Assembly: GCA_030447665.1 (NCBI GenBank)
Contig: JAUJOJ010000002.1
Span: 1-60,323 of the forward strand
Length of the DNA: 60,323 bases
Direction of reading: 5' to 3'
From: Allosphingosinicella sp.
GTDB taxonomy: Bacteria; Pseudomonadota; Alphaproteobacteria; Sphingomonadales; Sphingomonadaceae
Position numbers and translations under genes: made by a program. The notes beneath the pieces were generated by a model. The model worked only from the letters and a program-made list of their open reading frames with translations. It was not told the DNA's origin and searched no databases. Shown one piece after another: positions 51,963 to 59,711 of the stretch. The number at the start of each line of letters is the position of its first letter. The first letter of the stretch is position 1.

Positions 51963-52793
51963 TTAGCGGAGCAGGCTGAGGACGCCCTGCTGGCTCTGGT
52001 TGGCCTGGGCGAGCATCGCCTGGCTAGCCTGGCTCAGGATCTGCGCCTTGGCGAGGTTGGTCGTCTCCTGCGAGAAGTCCGCATCCTCGATCCGCGACCG
52101 TGCGTCGGAAAGGTTGGTGACGTTGTTCGTCAGGTTGTTGACGATCGAGTCGAAGCGGCTCTGCGAGGCGCCGATCTTCGCCCGGGTGGTGGCGACAGCG
52201 GTAAGGGTCGTATCGACGTTGCCGAGCGCCGTCGTGGCGTTGGCGGCGGTGTCGACCGCCGTGGTGGCGGCAAGGTCGGTCAGTGCCGCGAAGGTGATCG
52301 CCACAACATCAGTCGCGTTCGATCCGACCTGGATCGAGACGTTGCCGGCCTGCGCCGTGTAGGTCGAACCGGTCGCAGCAGAGTTGAAGATACGCGTGCC
52401 GTTGAACTCGGTGGTCGCAAGCACGCTGGTGATCTGCGCCTTGAGCTCAACGACTTCCGCATTGAGGTTGGTGCGGTCGGCGGCCGAATAGGTGCCCGAC
52501 GCGCTCTGCACGGCCAATTCGCGGACGCGCTGCAGCATGTTGGTGACCTCGCCCAGAGCGCCTTCGGCGGTCTGCGAGAAGGAGATGCCGTCATTGGCGT
52601 TGCGGATCGCCTGGTTCATGCCGCGGATCTGCGACGTCATCTTGCTGGCGATCGCCAGGCCGGCAGCATCGTCCCTGGACGAGTTGATGCGCTTGCCGCT
52701 CGACAGGCGCTCCATCGCCGTCTCGAGGGCGTTGTTCGCAAGGCGGCTGCCGTTCTGGGCGCGGAGTGCCGAAGTGTTGGTGTTGATAATCAT
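51963..52793 (-). CDS. fliC: Flagellin
   Basis: A 276-residue flagellin. The conserved N-terminal part is MIINTNTSALRAQNGSRLAN, LSSGKRINSSRDDAAGLAIA and ANDGISFSQTAEGAL. The short variable centre is rich in Ala and Thr. The C-terminal part is SRFDSIVNNLTNNVTNLSDA, RIEDADFSQETTNLAKAQIL and ends VLSLLR. The size is typical of alphaproteobacterial flagellins. The start follows GGAAAGGAAC. A sigma-28 promoter lies 61 bases upstream and a strong terminator follows. The Thr/Ser-rich centre could be a target of modification. Confidence 0.97.
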   Translation of the reverse strand: MIINTNTSALRAQNGSRLANNALETAMERLSSGKRINSSRDDAAGLAIASKMTSQIRGMNQAIRNANDGISFSQTAEGALGEVTNMLQRVRELAVQSASGTYSAADRTNLNAEVVELKAQITSVLATTEFNGTRIFNSAATGSTYTAQAGNVSIQVGSNATDVVAITFAALTDLAATTAVDTAANATTALGNVDTTLTAVATTRAKIGASQSRFDSIVNNLTNNVTNLSDARSRIEDADFSQETTNLAKAQILSQASQAMLAQANQSQQGVLSLLR

Positions 52794-52853
52794 CGTGGGT
52801 TCCTTTCCCGCTCAATCCAGGCCGCCCGGTCATCCGCAGCCGCCACGATAACA

Positions 52854-52880
52854 GTAACGGCGGCTGGCGGCAGGACTTTA
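52854..52880 (-). promoter_or_regulatory. Sigma-28 (FliA) promoter of fliC
   Basis: On the minus strand TAAA, exactly 15 bases, then GCCGTTAC, against TAAA-N15-GCCGATAA. The -35 element is perfect and the -10 matches at six of eight positions. It is 60 bases upstream of the fliC start. Confidence 0.8.
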
Positions 52881-52984
52881 ATCGACTTTTCTGCGTCATC
52901 CCGCCGACGCCCCTCCCGTCAAAGGATTGACGCGCGCACATGAGGCGGGCGCGCGCATCGCGGAAACAGAGAGAAATTCGTGCC

Positions 52985-53000
52985 TGGCACGTCGCTTGCA
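52985..53000 (+). promoter_or_regulatory. Sigma-54 promoter of the flagellar activator gene
   Basis: TGGCACG-TCGC-TTGCA, a complete match to the sigma-54 consensus, 30 bases upstream of the activator start codon at 53031. This suggests that the activator promotes its own transcription, and possibly that of fliE onward. Confidence 0.8.
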
Positions 53001-53030
53001 GAACGGGGTCGAAATGGGGGCTCTCGATCA

Positions 53031-54240
53031 ATGATCCTGCTGACGCAGAAGACGAACGATGCCAATCCGGCGCTGGCCCGCTGGCTGAGCGGTGCTGGCC
53101 TGCGCCTCACCGGCGACCCGGCTTCGGCCCGCAGCCGGATCCTCGATCCCAGCGAAGAGCATGACGCCGGCGAGACCGACCTGATCATCGAATTCGCGGA
53201 CGGCCCTCCCTCGTTGACGCTTGCGCAGCCTGGGTGCCCCGCCCGCCTCCGCTTCGGCTTCGAGGATATGGCGCTCGGCCATTCCTTCGCGGCCGAGCTG
53301 GTTCGCCCCCTCCACCGCCCCGCTTGCGGCGAGCCTGGAGAGCGCCCGCCTCCTCGCGCTCGCCGACCGCATCGCCACCAGCGACGCCACTGTACTGATC
53401 CTCGGCGAGACCGGCACCGGCAAGGAAGGTCTTGCCCGCTACATCCATGCGTCCTCCCCGCGCGCCAATGGCAGCTTCGTCGCGGTCAATTGCGCCGCGC
53501 TCCCCGAGACGATGCTCGAAGCCATCCTGTTCGGCCATGCCAAGGGCAGCTTCACCGGCGCGACCGGCGACGGCGAGGGCCTGTTCCGCGCCGCCAATGG
53601 CGGCACCTTGCTGCTAGACGAGGTGGCCGAGCTCCCTCTCCCGCTCCAAGCCAAGCTGCTCCGCGCGCTGCAGGAGAAGGAAGTCCTTCCGGTCGGCGCC
53701 GTCCGGCCCGAGCCGATCGACGTGCGCGTGATCGCCTGCGCCAACCGCGATCTTTCCGCTGAAGTCGCCGAAGGCCGCTTCCGCGCCGACCTTTACTGGC
53801 GCCTCAATGTGATGCCGCTGAAGCTTCAGCCGCTTGCGCGCGCGCCGGCTCGATATTCGCGCAGTCGCCGCGGCGCTCATCGTCCGCCACACGCCCGCCG
53901 GCGCGCCGGTCGCCTGGCCGACGGCCGCCGCGCTCGACCTGCTGATGGCCCATAGCTGGCCGGGCAACGTCCGCGAGCTCGAGAATGTGCTCCAGCGGGC
54001 ACTGCTGCTGCGTGAAGGTGACAGGGTCGATCTGCCGATCTCAGCATCGACACGCCTGCCTCGACGCCGGCCGTGCAGCCGGGCCGCCTTAGCGACGCAT
54101 CCCGCGTCGCCGAAGCTCAACTGATCCGGACGGCCCTCCAAGAAACCGGCGGCCACCGCAGCCGGGCCGCCGAGCGGCTCGGGATCAGCGAACGAACCCT
54201 GCGCTACCGGCTCGCTGAAATGCGGTTGGTCGCGGCTTAA
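53031..54240 (+). CDS. Sigma-54 dependent flagellar activator (FleQ/FlbD type), frameshifted
   Basis: Frames join to a protein of about 400 residues. The short N-terminal region (about 90 residues) is not a clear receiver domain. The AAA+ domain has Walker [17 protein letters not shown], the sigma-54 contact loop [20 protein letters not shown] (usual form GAFTGA), Walker [13 protein letters not shown], and [14 protein letters not shown]. The C-terminal Fis-type HTH is [20 protein letters not shown]. Breaks lie near 53320, 53850 and 54050. It activates sigma-54 promoters of flagellar genes. It is divergent from fliC, upstream of fliE, and has its own sigma-54 promoter. Orthology to FleQ or FlbD cannot be settled by eye. 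Confidence 0.87.
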
Positions 54241-54254
54241 GGAGCGGAAAAGAA

Positions 54255-54604
54255 ATGTCCTCCATCGACAGCAGCCGTCTTCTCCAGATGCGGACGGCGA
54301 TCCTCGAACAGAACAGCGCCCTCCAACGGGCGGCCGGCGCCGGAGTCGGCGGGCACCCGGCGGCACCGAGGGCGCCAAAGGCAGCGGCGGCTTCACCGAC
54401 GCATTCAAGAGCGCGTTGACCGAAGTCAACGCCGCCCAATCCCAGTCCAGCGCCATCACCGAGGCTTACGAGCGCGGTGAGGTCACCGACATCGCCGCGG
54501 TGATGCTGTCGCGCCAGCAGGCGTCGATCGGCTTCGAGGCGACCATGCAGGTCAGGAACAGGCTCTTGAGCGCCTACAAGGACATCATGAGCATGCCGGT
54601 TTGA
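54255..54604 (+). CDS. fliE: Hook-basal body protein FliE, frameshifted
   Basis: The N-terminal part MSSIDSSRLLQMRTAILEQN starts at ATG 54255, 14 bases after the activator stop, with GGAG upstream. The conserved C-terminal part (FTDAFKSALTEVNAAQSQSS, MLSRQQASIGFEATMQVRNR, LLSAYKDIMSMPV) is in another frame; the break is near 54350 in a G/C run. Corrected length is about 116 residues, normal for FliE, which joins the MS ring to the rod. Operon order fliE-F-G-H-I-J is standard. Confidence 0.87.
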
Positions 54605-54614
54605 GTGAGATAAA

Positions 54615-56327
54615 ATGAGCACCGAAATCACCGCCACCGCCACCCGCTCCGTCGCTTTGTCATCCGGCAATGGCGCCGGGATTGGTTCAGCGCTCCAGCA
54701 GCTTCGCGGGATCGCCGCCCAGCCCGCCGTCGCCAAAAGCCTGCCGGCGCTTGCCTTGCTCGCGCTGGCCGGCCTCGCCGCCATCTTGTGGATGAGCTTC
54801 AGCACCCCGCCCAGCCGCGACTTGTTCCAGGGCCTTCCCGATCAGGACAAGGCCGCCGTCGCTGAGGCGCTTAAGAGCTCGGGTATCGATTACAGCCTCG
54901 ACCGCGACAGCGGCGCGTTGACGGTTGCCGAGAACGATTATCACCAGGCCAAGATGCTGCTCGCATCGCAAGGCTTGCCCAAGAGTGCCCCCGACGGCGC
55001 CGACATGATCAGCAGCCTCCCGTTGGGCTCCAGCCGCGCCGTCGAAGGCGAGCGGCTTCGCTCCGCCGACGAGCTCGATCTTGCCCGCACCATCGAAGCC
55101 ATCGACGCGGTGCAAAAGGCACGCGTTCACCTGGCTGTCGAACAGCCTAGCGCCTTTCTCAGGGATCGTGCAAAGCCCGCCGCATCGGTGATGCTGACGC
55201 TGAACGCCGGCCGGACGCTGTCGGACAGCCAGGTGCAAGCGATCGTCCACCTCGTCGCCTCGTCCGTTCCCGGCATGTCCCCCGACGGGGTCTCCGTTGC
55301 CGACCAGAACGGACGCCTCCTGTCCAGCCGGAGCGATGGCGGCCTCACCGACGCGACCGAACGCCAGGTGGCGGTCCAGGCGAAGATCGAGGAGCGTTAC
55401 CGCCAATCGATCGAGACCTTGCTGACGCCCATCCTGGGTACCGGCAATTTCACCGCCCAGGTCCATGCCGATGTCGATTTCTCGGAGACGCAGGCGACCC
55501 GCGAAGGCTTTCCCAAGGAAGCGAGTACGCTCCGCGCCGAAGAAGGCGCCGTGTCCACGGACGGCGCGCAGGGCGCTGCCGGCGGCATCCCCGGCGCTCT
55601 GTCGAACCAGCCTCCGCCTGCGGCCGAAGTGGCCGCTGCTCCCGGAGGCGCGGTGACGCCGCCGGTGCCCGGCGCTCCCGATGCGGCCGGCGCGGCGAAG
55701 CGCAACGAGAATTACAACCGCAGCTACGCGGTCGGCCGCGAAGTCTCGGTCACGCGCCAGCAGACGGGGCAGGTGAAGCGGCTCTCGGTCGCGGTGGCGC
55801 TCAAGAACCCCGATACCGGCAAGCCGCGCAGCGCGCAGGAGATCGCCGCGCTCGAAAAGCTGGTGAAGGGTGCGGTCGGCTTCGATGGCGGCCGCGGCGA
55901 CGTGGTCGCGCTCAGCGCCCGCAGCTTCGTGCCGAGCGAGGCCGAAGCGGCTGCCGAAAGCTGGTGGGAAGCCGGCTGGGTGGCGATGCTCGCCCGCAAC
56001 CTCACGGCGCTGGCCGTCGTCGCGCTCATCGTCTTCGGGATCGCCAAGCCGCTTATGAAGCGCGGAACGGCGGCGCTGACGAAGCGTGCAGAGACGCAGG
56101 CCGCCAGTCTCACCAGCGTTAAGGGCCAGATTGCCGATGCCTTTGCCGACCAGGCGCTCACCAATCCGGATGCCAAGGTCACGCTGGAGATGATCGAGGC
56201 GGCGAACAGCTACGATACCCGCGCCGCCCTTATTCGTAATTTCGTCCGCCAGGATCCCGCACGCGCAGCGCTCGTCGTGCGCGACCTCATCCGGGCCGAT
56301 TCCAAAGATGGAGACAAAAATGGCTGA
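54615..56327 (+). CDS. fliF: Flagellar MS-ring protein FliF
   Basis: A 570-residue protein. The first membrane segment is at about residues 45-65 (LPALALLALAGLAAILWMSF) and the second at about 460-480 (NLTALAVVALIVFGIA). Ring-building motifs are YSLDRDSGALTVAENDYHQA, LARTIEAIDAVQKARVHLAV and NRSYAVGREVSVTRQQTGQV. The C-terminal FliG-binding tail is present. It forms the MS ring in the inner membrane. It starts 10 bases after fliE and overlaps fliG slightly. Confidence 0.96.
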   Translation: MSTEITATATRSVALSSGNGAGIGSALQQLRGIAAQPAVAKSLPALALLALAGLAAILWMSFSTPPSRDLFQGLPDQDKAAVAEALKSSGIDYSLDRDSGALTVAENDYHQAKMLLASQGLPKSAPDGADMISSLPLGSSRAVEGERLRSADELDLARTIEAIDAVQKARVHLAVEQPSAFLRDRAKPAASVMLTLNAGRTLSDSQVQAIVHLVASSVPGMSPDGVSVADQNGRLLSSRSDGGLTDATERQVAVQAKIEERYRQSIETLLTPILGTGNFTAQVHADVDFSETQATREGFPKEASTLRAEEGAVSTDGAQGAAGGIPGALSNQPPPAAEVAAAPGGAVTPPVPGAPDAAGAAKRNENYNRSYAVGREVSVTRQQTGQVKRLSVAVALKNPDTGKPRSAQEIAALEKLVKGAVGFDGGRGDVVALSARSFVPSEAEAAAESWWEAGWVAMLARNLTALAVVALIVFGIAKPLMKRGTAALTKRAETQAASLTSVKGQIADAFADQALTNPDAKVTLEMIEAANSYDTRAALIRNFVRQDPARAALVVRDLIRADSKDGDKNG

Positions 56328-57360
56328 GGCCGCACTGGCAACGCCCCCCGCCCCTCCCCCCGCCCCCGTTGTGCCGAACGGGAGCGAAGCGGCCGCCATC
56401 CTCCTCATGCTTCTCGGCGATGACGAAGCCGCCGACGTGCTGAGCCGGCTCGACCCCAACGAGGTCCAGCATCTTGGCGCCGCCATGTTCAACGTCGCCG
56501 ACGTGAGCGAGGAGCAGGTAGAGGGGGTTTTCGACCTTTTCCTCAATCGCGCCCGCGCCCGCACCACCATCGGATTCGGGGCCGCGCCCCGCATCCGCGC
56601 GGTGATGGAGCAGGCCCTGGGGCCGGAGCGCGCCGAAAGTGTGCTCGCACGCATCACGCCGCCGACCGACAGCCGGGCGCTCGACGCGCTGCGCTGGATG
56701 GACGTCAAGACCATCGCCGCTCTCATCGAAAACGAGCATCCCCAGATCGCCGCCCTCGTGCTGGCGCATCTGGAGCCTCCCGCTGCCGCCGACGTCCTGC
56801 AGCTGCTTCCAGTCGATCTCCAGCCGGACGTGATCCATCGCGTCGCCACCCTGGAATCGGTGACGGCGGAGGCGCTCGAGGAGCTGGAACGCATCCTGGT
56901 CCGCGAGGTCGCCCGCACCGCCTCCCGCCCGGCCACCGCCCGCGGCGGCGCGTCCGAAGCGGCCAAGATCATGAACAACACGCGCACGGGCACCGATCAG
57001 CGGATCATCCGCACGCTCGCCAAGGTCGACAAGAAGCTCGCCCAGACGATCGAGGAGGAGATGTTCATTTTCGACAACCTCATCGATGTCGACAACAAGA
57101 ATCTCGGCATGCTGATGCGCAACGTCGAAAGCGAGATCCTGGTGGTCGCCCTGAAGGGCGCCGACGAGAAACTGCGCGAGAAGATCCTCGGCTGCATGTC
57201 GAGCCGCGCCGCCGATTCGATCCGCGACGAGATGGAAGAACGCGGCCCGATGCGCCTTGCCGAAGTGCTCGAAGCGCAAAAGGACGTGCTCGCCATCGCC
57301 CGCCGCCTCGCCGATGCAGGCACGATCATGCTGAAGGGTCGGGGCGACGATTATGTCTAA
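56320..57360 (+). CDS. fliG: Flagellar motor switch protein FliG
   Basis: A 346-residue switch protein: N-terminal AAILLMLLGDDEAADVLSRL, middle AALIENEHPQIAALVLAHLE and DVIHRVATLESV, and C-terminal MFIFDNLIDVDNKNLGMLMR with the charged torque helix LKGADEKLREKILGCMSSRA. It binds FliF and transmits stator force. ATG 56320 after GGAG is chosen; a Met four codons earlier (56308) is possible. It overlaps fliH by eight bases. Confidence 0.96.
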   Translation: MAEAALATPPAPPPAPVVPNGSEAAAILLMLLGDDEAADVLSRLDPNEVQHLGAAMFNVADVSEEQVEGVFDLFLNRARARTTIGFGAAPRIRAVMEQALGPERAESVLARITPPTDSRALDALRWMDVKTIAALIENEHPQIAALVLAHLEPPAAADVLQLLPVDLQPDVIHRVATLESVTAEALEELERILVREVARTASRPATARGGASEAAKIMNNTRTGTDQRIIRTLAKVDKKLAQTIEEEMFIFDNLIDVDNKNLGMLMRNVESEILVVALKGADEKLREKILGCMSSRAADSIRDEMEERGPMRLAEVLEAQKDVLAIARRLADAGTIMLKGRGDDYV

Positions 57361-57964
57361 TCTCTGGACGCACGAGCGCGCCGGGGCCGCGTCCAGCGTC
57401 GGCAGCTTCGCCATCGAGCGGACCATGCCGATGTTCACGCCTTGGGCCTCGGAAGTCGAAGGTCCGGCACTGGGCCCGGAAGGGACGTGGGACATCGAGA
57501 CGATCCGTGCCCAGGCCTTTGCCGAAGGTTTCGACCAGGGGCGGGAATCGGCGGATATCGAATTTGCGGAGCAGCGGGACGCCATCGTCAAGCTCGCCCA
57601 GTCGCTTGAGATCCTTCAGCCGGAGCCCACCAACGCGCTCGCCCTTCTGCTTGCCGAGACGGTGGACCGGCTCGTCCGCCAGATCGTCGGACAGGTCGAG
57701 ATCGATGGAGCGATGCTGACGGCACGCTCCGAAGCCGCCGCCGCATTGATCGGTGCAGAAACCGAGCCCGCATGCCTTCGCGTCCACCCGAACGACCTGA
57801 CCCTTCTTGCCGGCGCTCACCTTCCCGTGACGATGGTCGGCGATCCGAACCTCGAACGCGGCTCGCTTGTGCTGGAAACCGGCGCCGGCTGGATCGAGGA
57901 CGGCCCCGCCGTCCGGCTCGACCGCCTTCGCGCCGAGCTCGACCGCATCGGAGCGCCGCTTTGA
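57353..57964 (+). CDS. fliH: Flagellar assembly protein FliH
   Basis: A 203-residue protein. A variable N-terminus leads to FAEGFDQGRESADIEFAEQR, a helical part, and the C-terminal FliI-binding domain with LIGAETEPACLRVHPNDLTL and VMGDPNLERGSLVLETGAGW-type sequence (VGDPNLERGSLVLETGAGW). It regulates the export ATPase FliI. The stop overlaps the proposed TTG start of fliI. Confidence 0.88.
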   Translation: MSNLWTHERAGAASSVGSFAIERTMPMFTPWASEVEGPALGPEGTWDIETIRAQAFAEGFDQGRESADIEFAEQRDAIVKLAQSLEILQPEPTNALALLLAETVDRLVRQIVGQVEIDGAMLTARSEAAAALIGAETEPACLRVHPNDLTLLAGAHLPVTMVGDPNLERGSLVLETGAGWIEDGPAVRLDRLRAELDRIGAPL

Positions 57965-59286
57965 GCCTCGCCACTCGCGCCCGCACGATGCTGGAGAAGG
58001 TTCAGGTCGCGGAGGAACGGCCGCGCCGCATCGGTCGGCTCGTCTCGTTCGACGGCCTGATGATGGAGGCCACCGGCTTCGGCCGGCCCGTCGGCTCCGG
58101 CGCCCGCGTGATCACCGCCGACGGCCATGTCGCCCGAGCCGAAGTTGTCGGATTCCGCGGCAATCGCACCCTGCTGATGGCGCTTGACGGCGATGCCGCG
58201 CACGCCAGTGGCGCCCGGGTCGAGCCGGACCTCGCCGGCGGCGGTGTGGACGTCGGCCCGGCTCTGCTCGGCCGCGTCGTCGACGCCATGGGCGAACCGC
58301 TCGACGGTCTCGGCACGATCGCCACCGCCGAACGCTGGCCGCTCGCCGGCGTGCGGGGCAACCCGCTCGACCGCGCCCGCGTCACGGAGCCGTTCGACAT
58401 CGGCGTTCGCGCCGTCAACTCGCTGCTCACCGCCGGTGTTGGCCAACGCATCGCGATCGTCGCCGGCTCAGGCGTGGGCAAATCGGTGTTGATGGGCCAG
58501 ATGATCGCAGGTGCGGAAGCCGACGTGGTCGTGGTCGGCCTGATCGGCGAACGCAGCCGCGAAGTCAGCGACTTCCTCGCCACCAAGCTCTCCGGCCCGG
58601 TGCGCGACAAATCGATCGTCGTGGCGGTCCCTGCCGATCACGCTCCGCTTCTCCGCCTTCGCGCCGCGATGCGCGCCACGGCGATTGCCGAATATTTCCG
58701 CGCCCGCGGCCTCAAGGTGCTCCTGCTCATCGACAGCCTCACCCGCGTCGCGCACGCGCAGCGCGAGATCGGGCTTTCATTGGGTGAGCCGCCGACGGTC
58801 AAAGGCTATCCGCCTTCGGCGCTCGGTCTCATCCCGCGGCTGGTGGAGCGCGCAGGCGCCGACCGGCGCACTGGCGGCTCGATAACCGCCCTCTACACGG
58901 TGCTCGCCGATGGTGACGATTCGGACGACCCGATCGTCGATGCGGCCCGCGCGATTGTCGATGGACATATCCTGCTGTCTCGCTCGATCTCGGAGCAGGG
59001 CGTCTATCCGGCTATCGACGTCGGCCGCTCGCTGAGCCGCGTCATGGCCGATATCGTCGATCCGGATCATGCCCGCGCCGCCGTCGGCCTTCGCCGGCTC
59101 TGGGCTGCCTTCGAGGAGAATCGCGACCTCATCCTGATGGGCGCCTATTCGGCCGGAACCGACCCCGTCATCGACGAGGCGATCGTCAGGCGCCCCGATA
59201 TTCTCGACTTCCTGCGCCAGGGACCAAGCGAACGCTTGGGCTTCGAAGAATCCCGCGCAGCGCTCATTGAAGCGTTCGGCGAATGA
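57961..59286 (+). CDS. fliI: Flagellum-specific ATP synthase FliI
   Basis: A 441-residue export ATPase: Walker A AIVAGSGVGKSVLMGQMIAG, Walker B-type KVLLLIDSLTRVAHAQREIG, then LSLGEPPTVKGYPPSALGLI and LSRSISEQGVYPAIDVGRSL. It energises flagellar type III export. TTG 57961 (GGAGC eight bases upstream, overlap with the fliH stop) is preferred over ATG 57988, which has no ribosome site. It overlaps fliJ by four bases. Confidence 0.95.
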   Translation: MSLATRARTMLEKVQVAEERPRRIGRLVSFDGLMMEATGFGRPVGSGARVITADGHVARAEVVGFRGNRTLLMALDGDAAHASGARVEPDLAGGGVDVGPALLGRVVDAMGEPLDGLGTIATAERWPLAGVRGNPLDRARVTEPFDIGVRAVNSLLTAGVGQRIAIVAGSGVGKSVLMGQMIAGAEADVVVVGLIGERSREVSDFLATKLSGPVRDKSIVVAVPADHAPLLRLRAAMRATAIAEYFRARGLKVLLLIDSLTRVAHAQREIGLSLGEPPTVKGYPPSALGLIPRLVERAGADRRTGGSITALYTVLADGDDSDDPIVDAARAIVDGHILLSRSISEQGVYPAIDVGRSLSRVMADIVDPDHARAAVGLRRLWAAFEENRDLILMGAYSAGTDPVIDEAIVRRPDILDFLRQGPSERLGFEESRAALIEAFGE

Positions 59287-59711
59287 GCATGATCCGCCAG
59301 CGCGCGCGCATCGCGCGGGTGCGCCGCATCCAGCACGACCTCGCCGCCCTCGCTGCGGCCAAGGCAGCGGGCCATGTGCAGATGCTCGAAACCAGCCATC
59401 AGCGCCTGAGGCTGATGCGCGAGGGCCTGGCCTCTGAGCCCGGCCTCACCTCCGGCGGCGCCCTGTCGAGCCGGGGCGAGCTCGCCATGCGGCTCGAAGC
59501 CGCACGCGATGGCCTCGGCAAGACGATCGACGGCGCCCGAGCCGCCGCCTCGTATCGCGAGCGCGCCCGGATCGGCGCGCGGCGCGATCAGGAAAGCGCC
59601 GACAAGCTTCAGCAAAAAGCGGTCTCGGCTGCTGTTCGAAGCGAGGACCGGCGCAATGCCGCTCTGTTCCGGCCCCGCACAAAACTTCGTATCGATGGAG
59701 ATGACGCGTGA
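59283..59711 (+). CDS. fliJ: Flagellar export chaperone FliJ-like protein
   Basis: A 142-residue protein that is almost entirely helical and rich in Arg, Ala and Glu (QRARIARVRRIQHDLAALAA, SADKLQQKAVSAAVRSEDRR). FliJ is weakly conserved; position directly after fliI with an ATGA overlap and the coiled-coil character support the name. It would connect FliI with FlhA. Confidence 0.8.
   Translation: MSMIRQRARIARVRRIQHDLAALAAAKAAGHVQMLETSHQRLRLMREGLASEPGLTSGGALSSRGELAMRLEAARDGLGKTIDGARAAASYRERARIGARRDQESADKLQQKAVSAAVRSEDRRNAALFRPRTKLRIDGDDA

Noticed and set aside
54687..56993. 768-codon open frame on the minus strand
   Set aside because: Antisense to fliF and fliG, whose motifs are unmistakable; composition is typical of a shadow frame.
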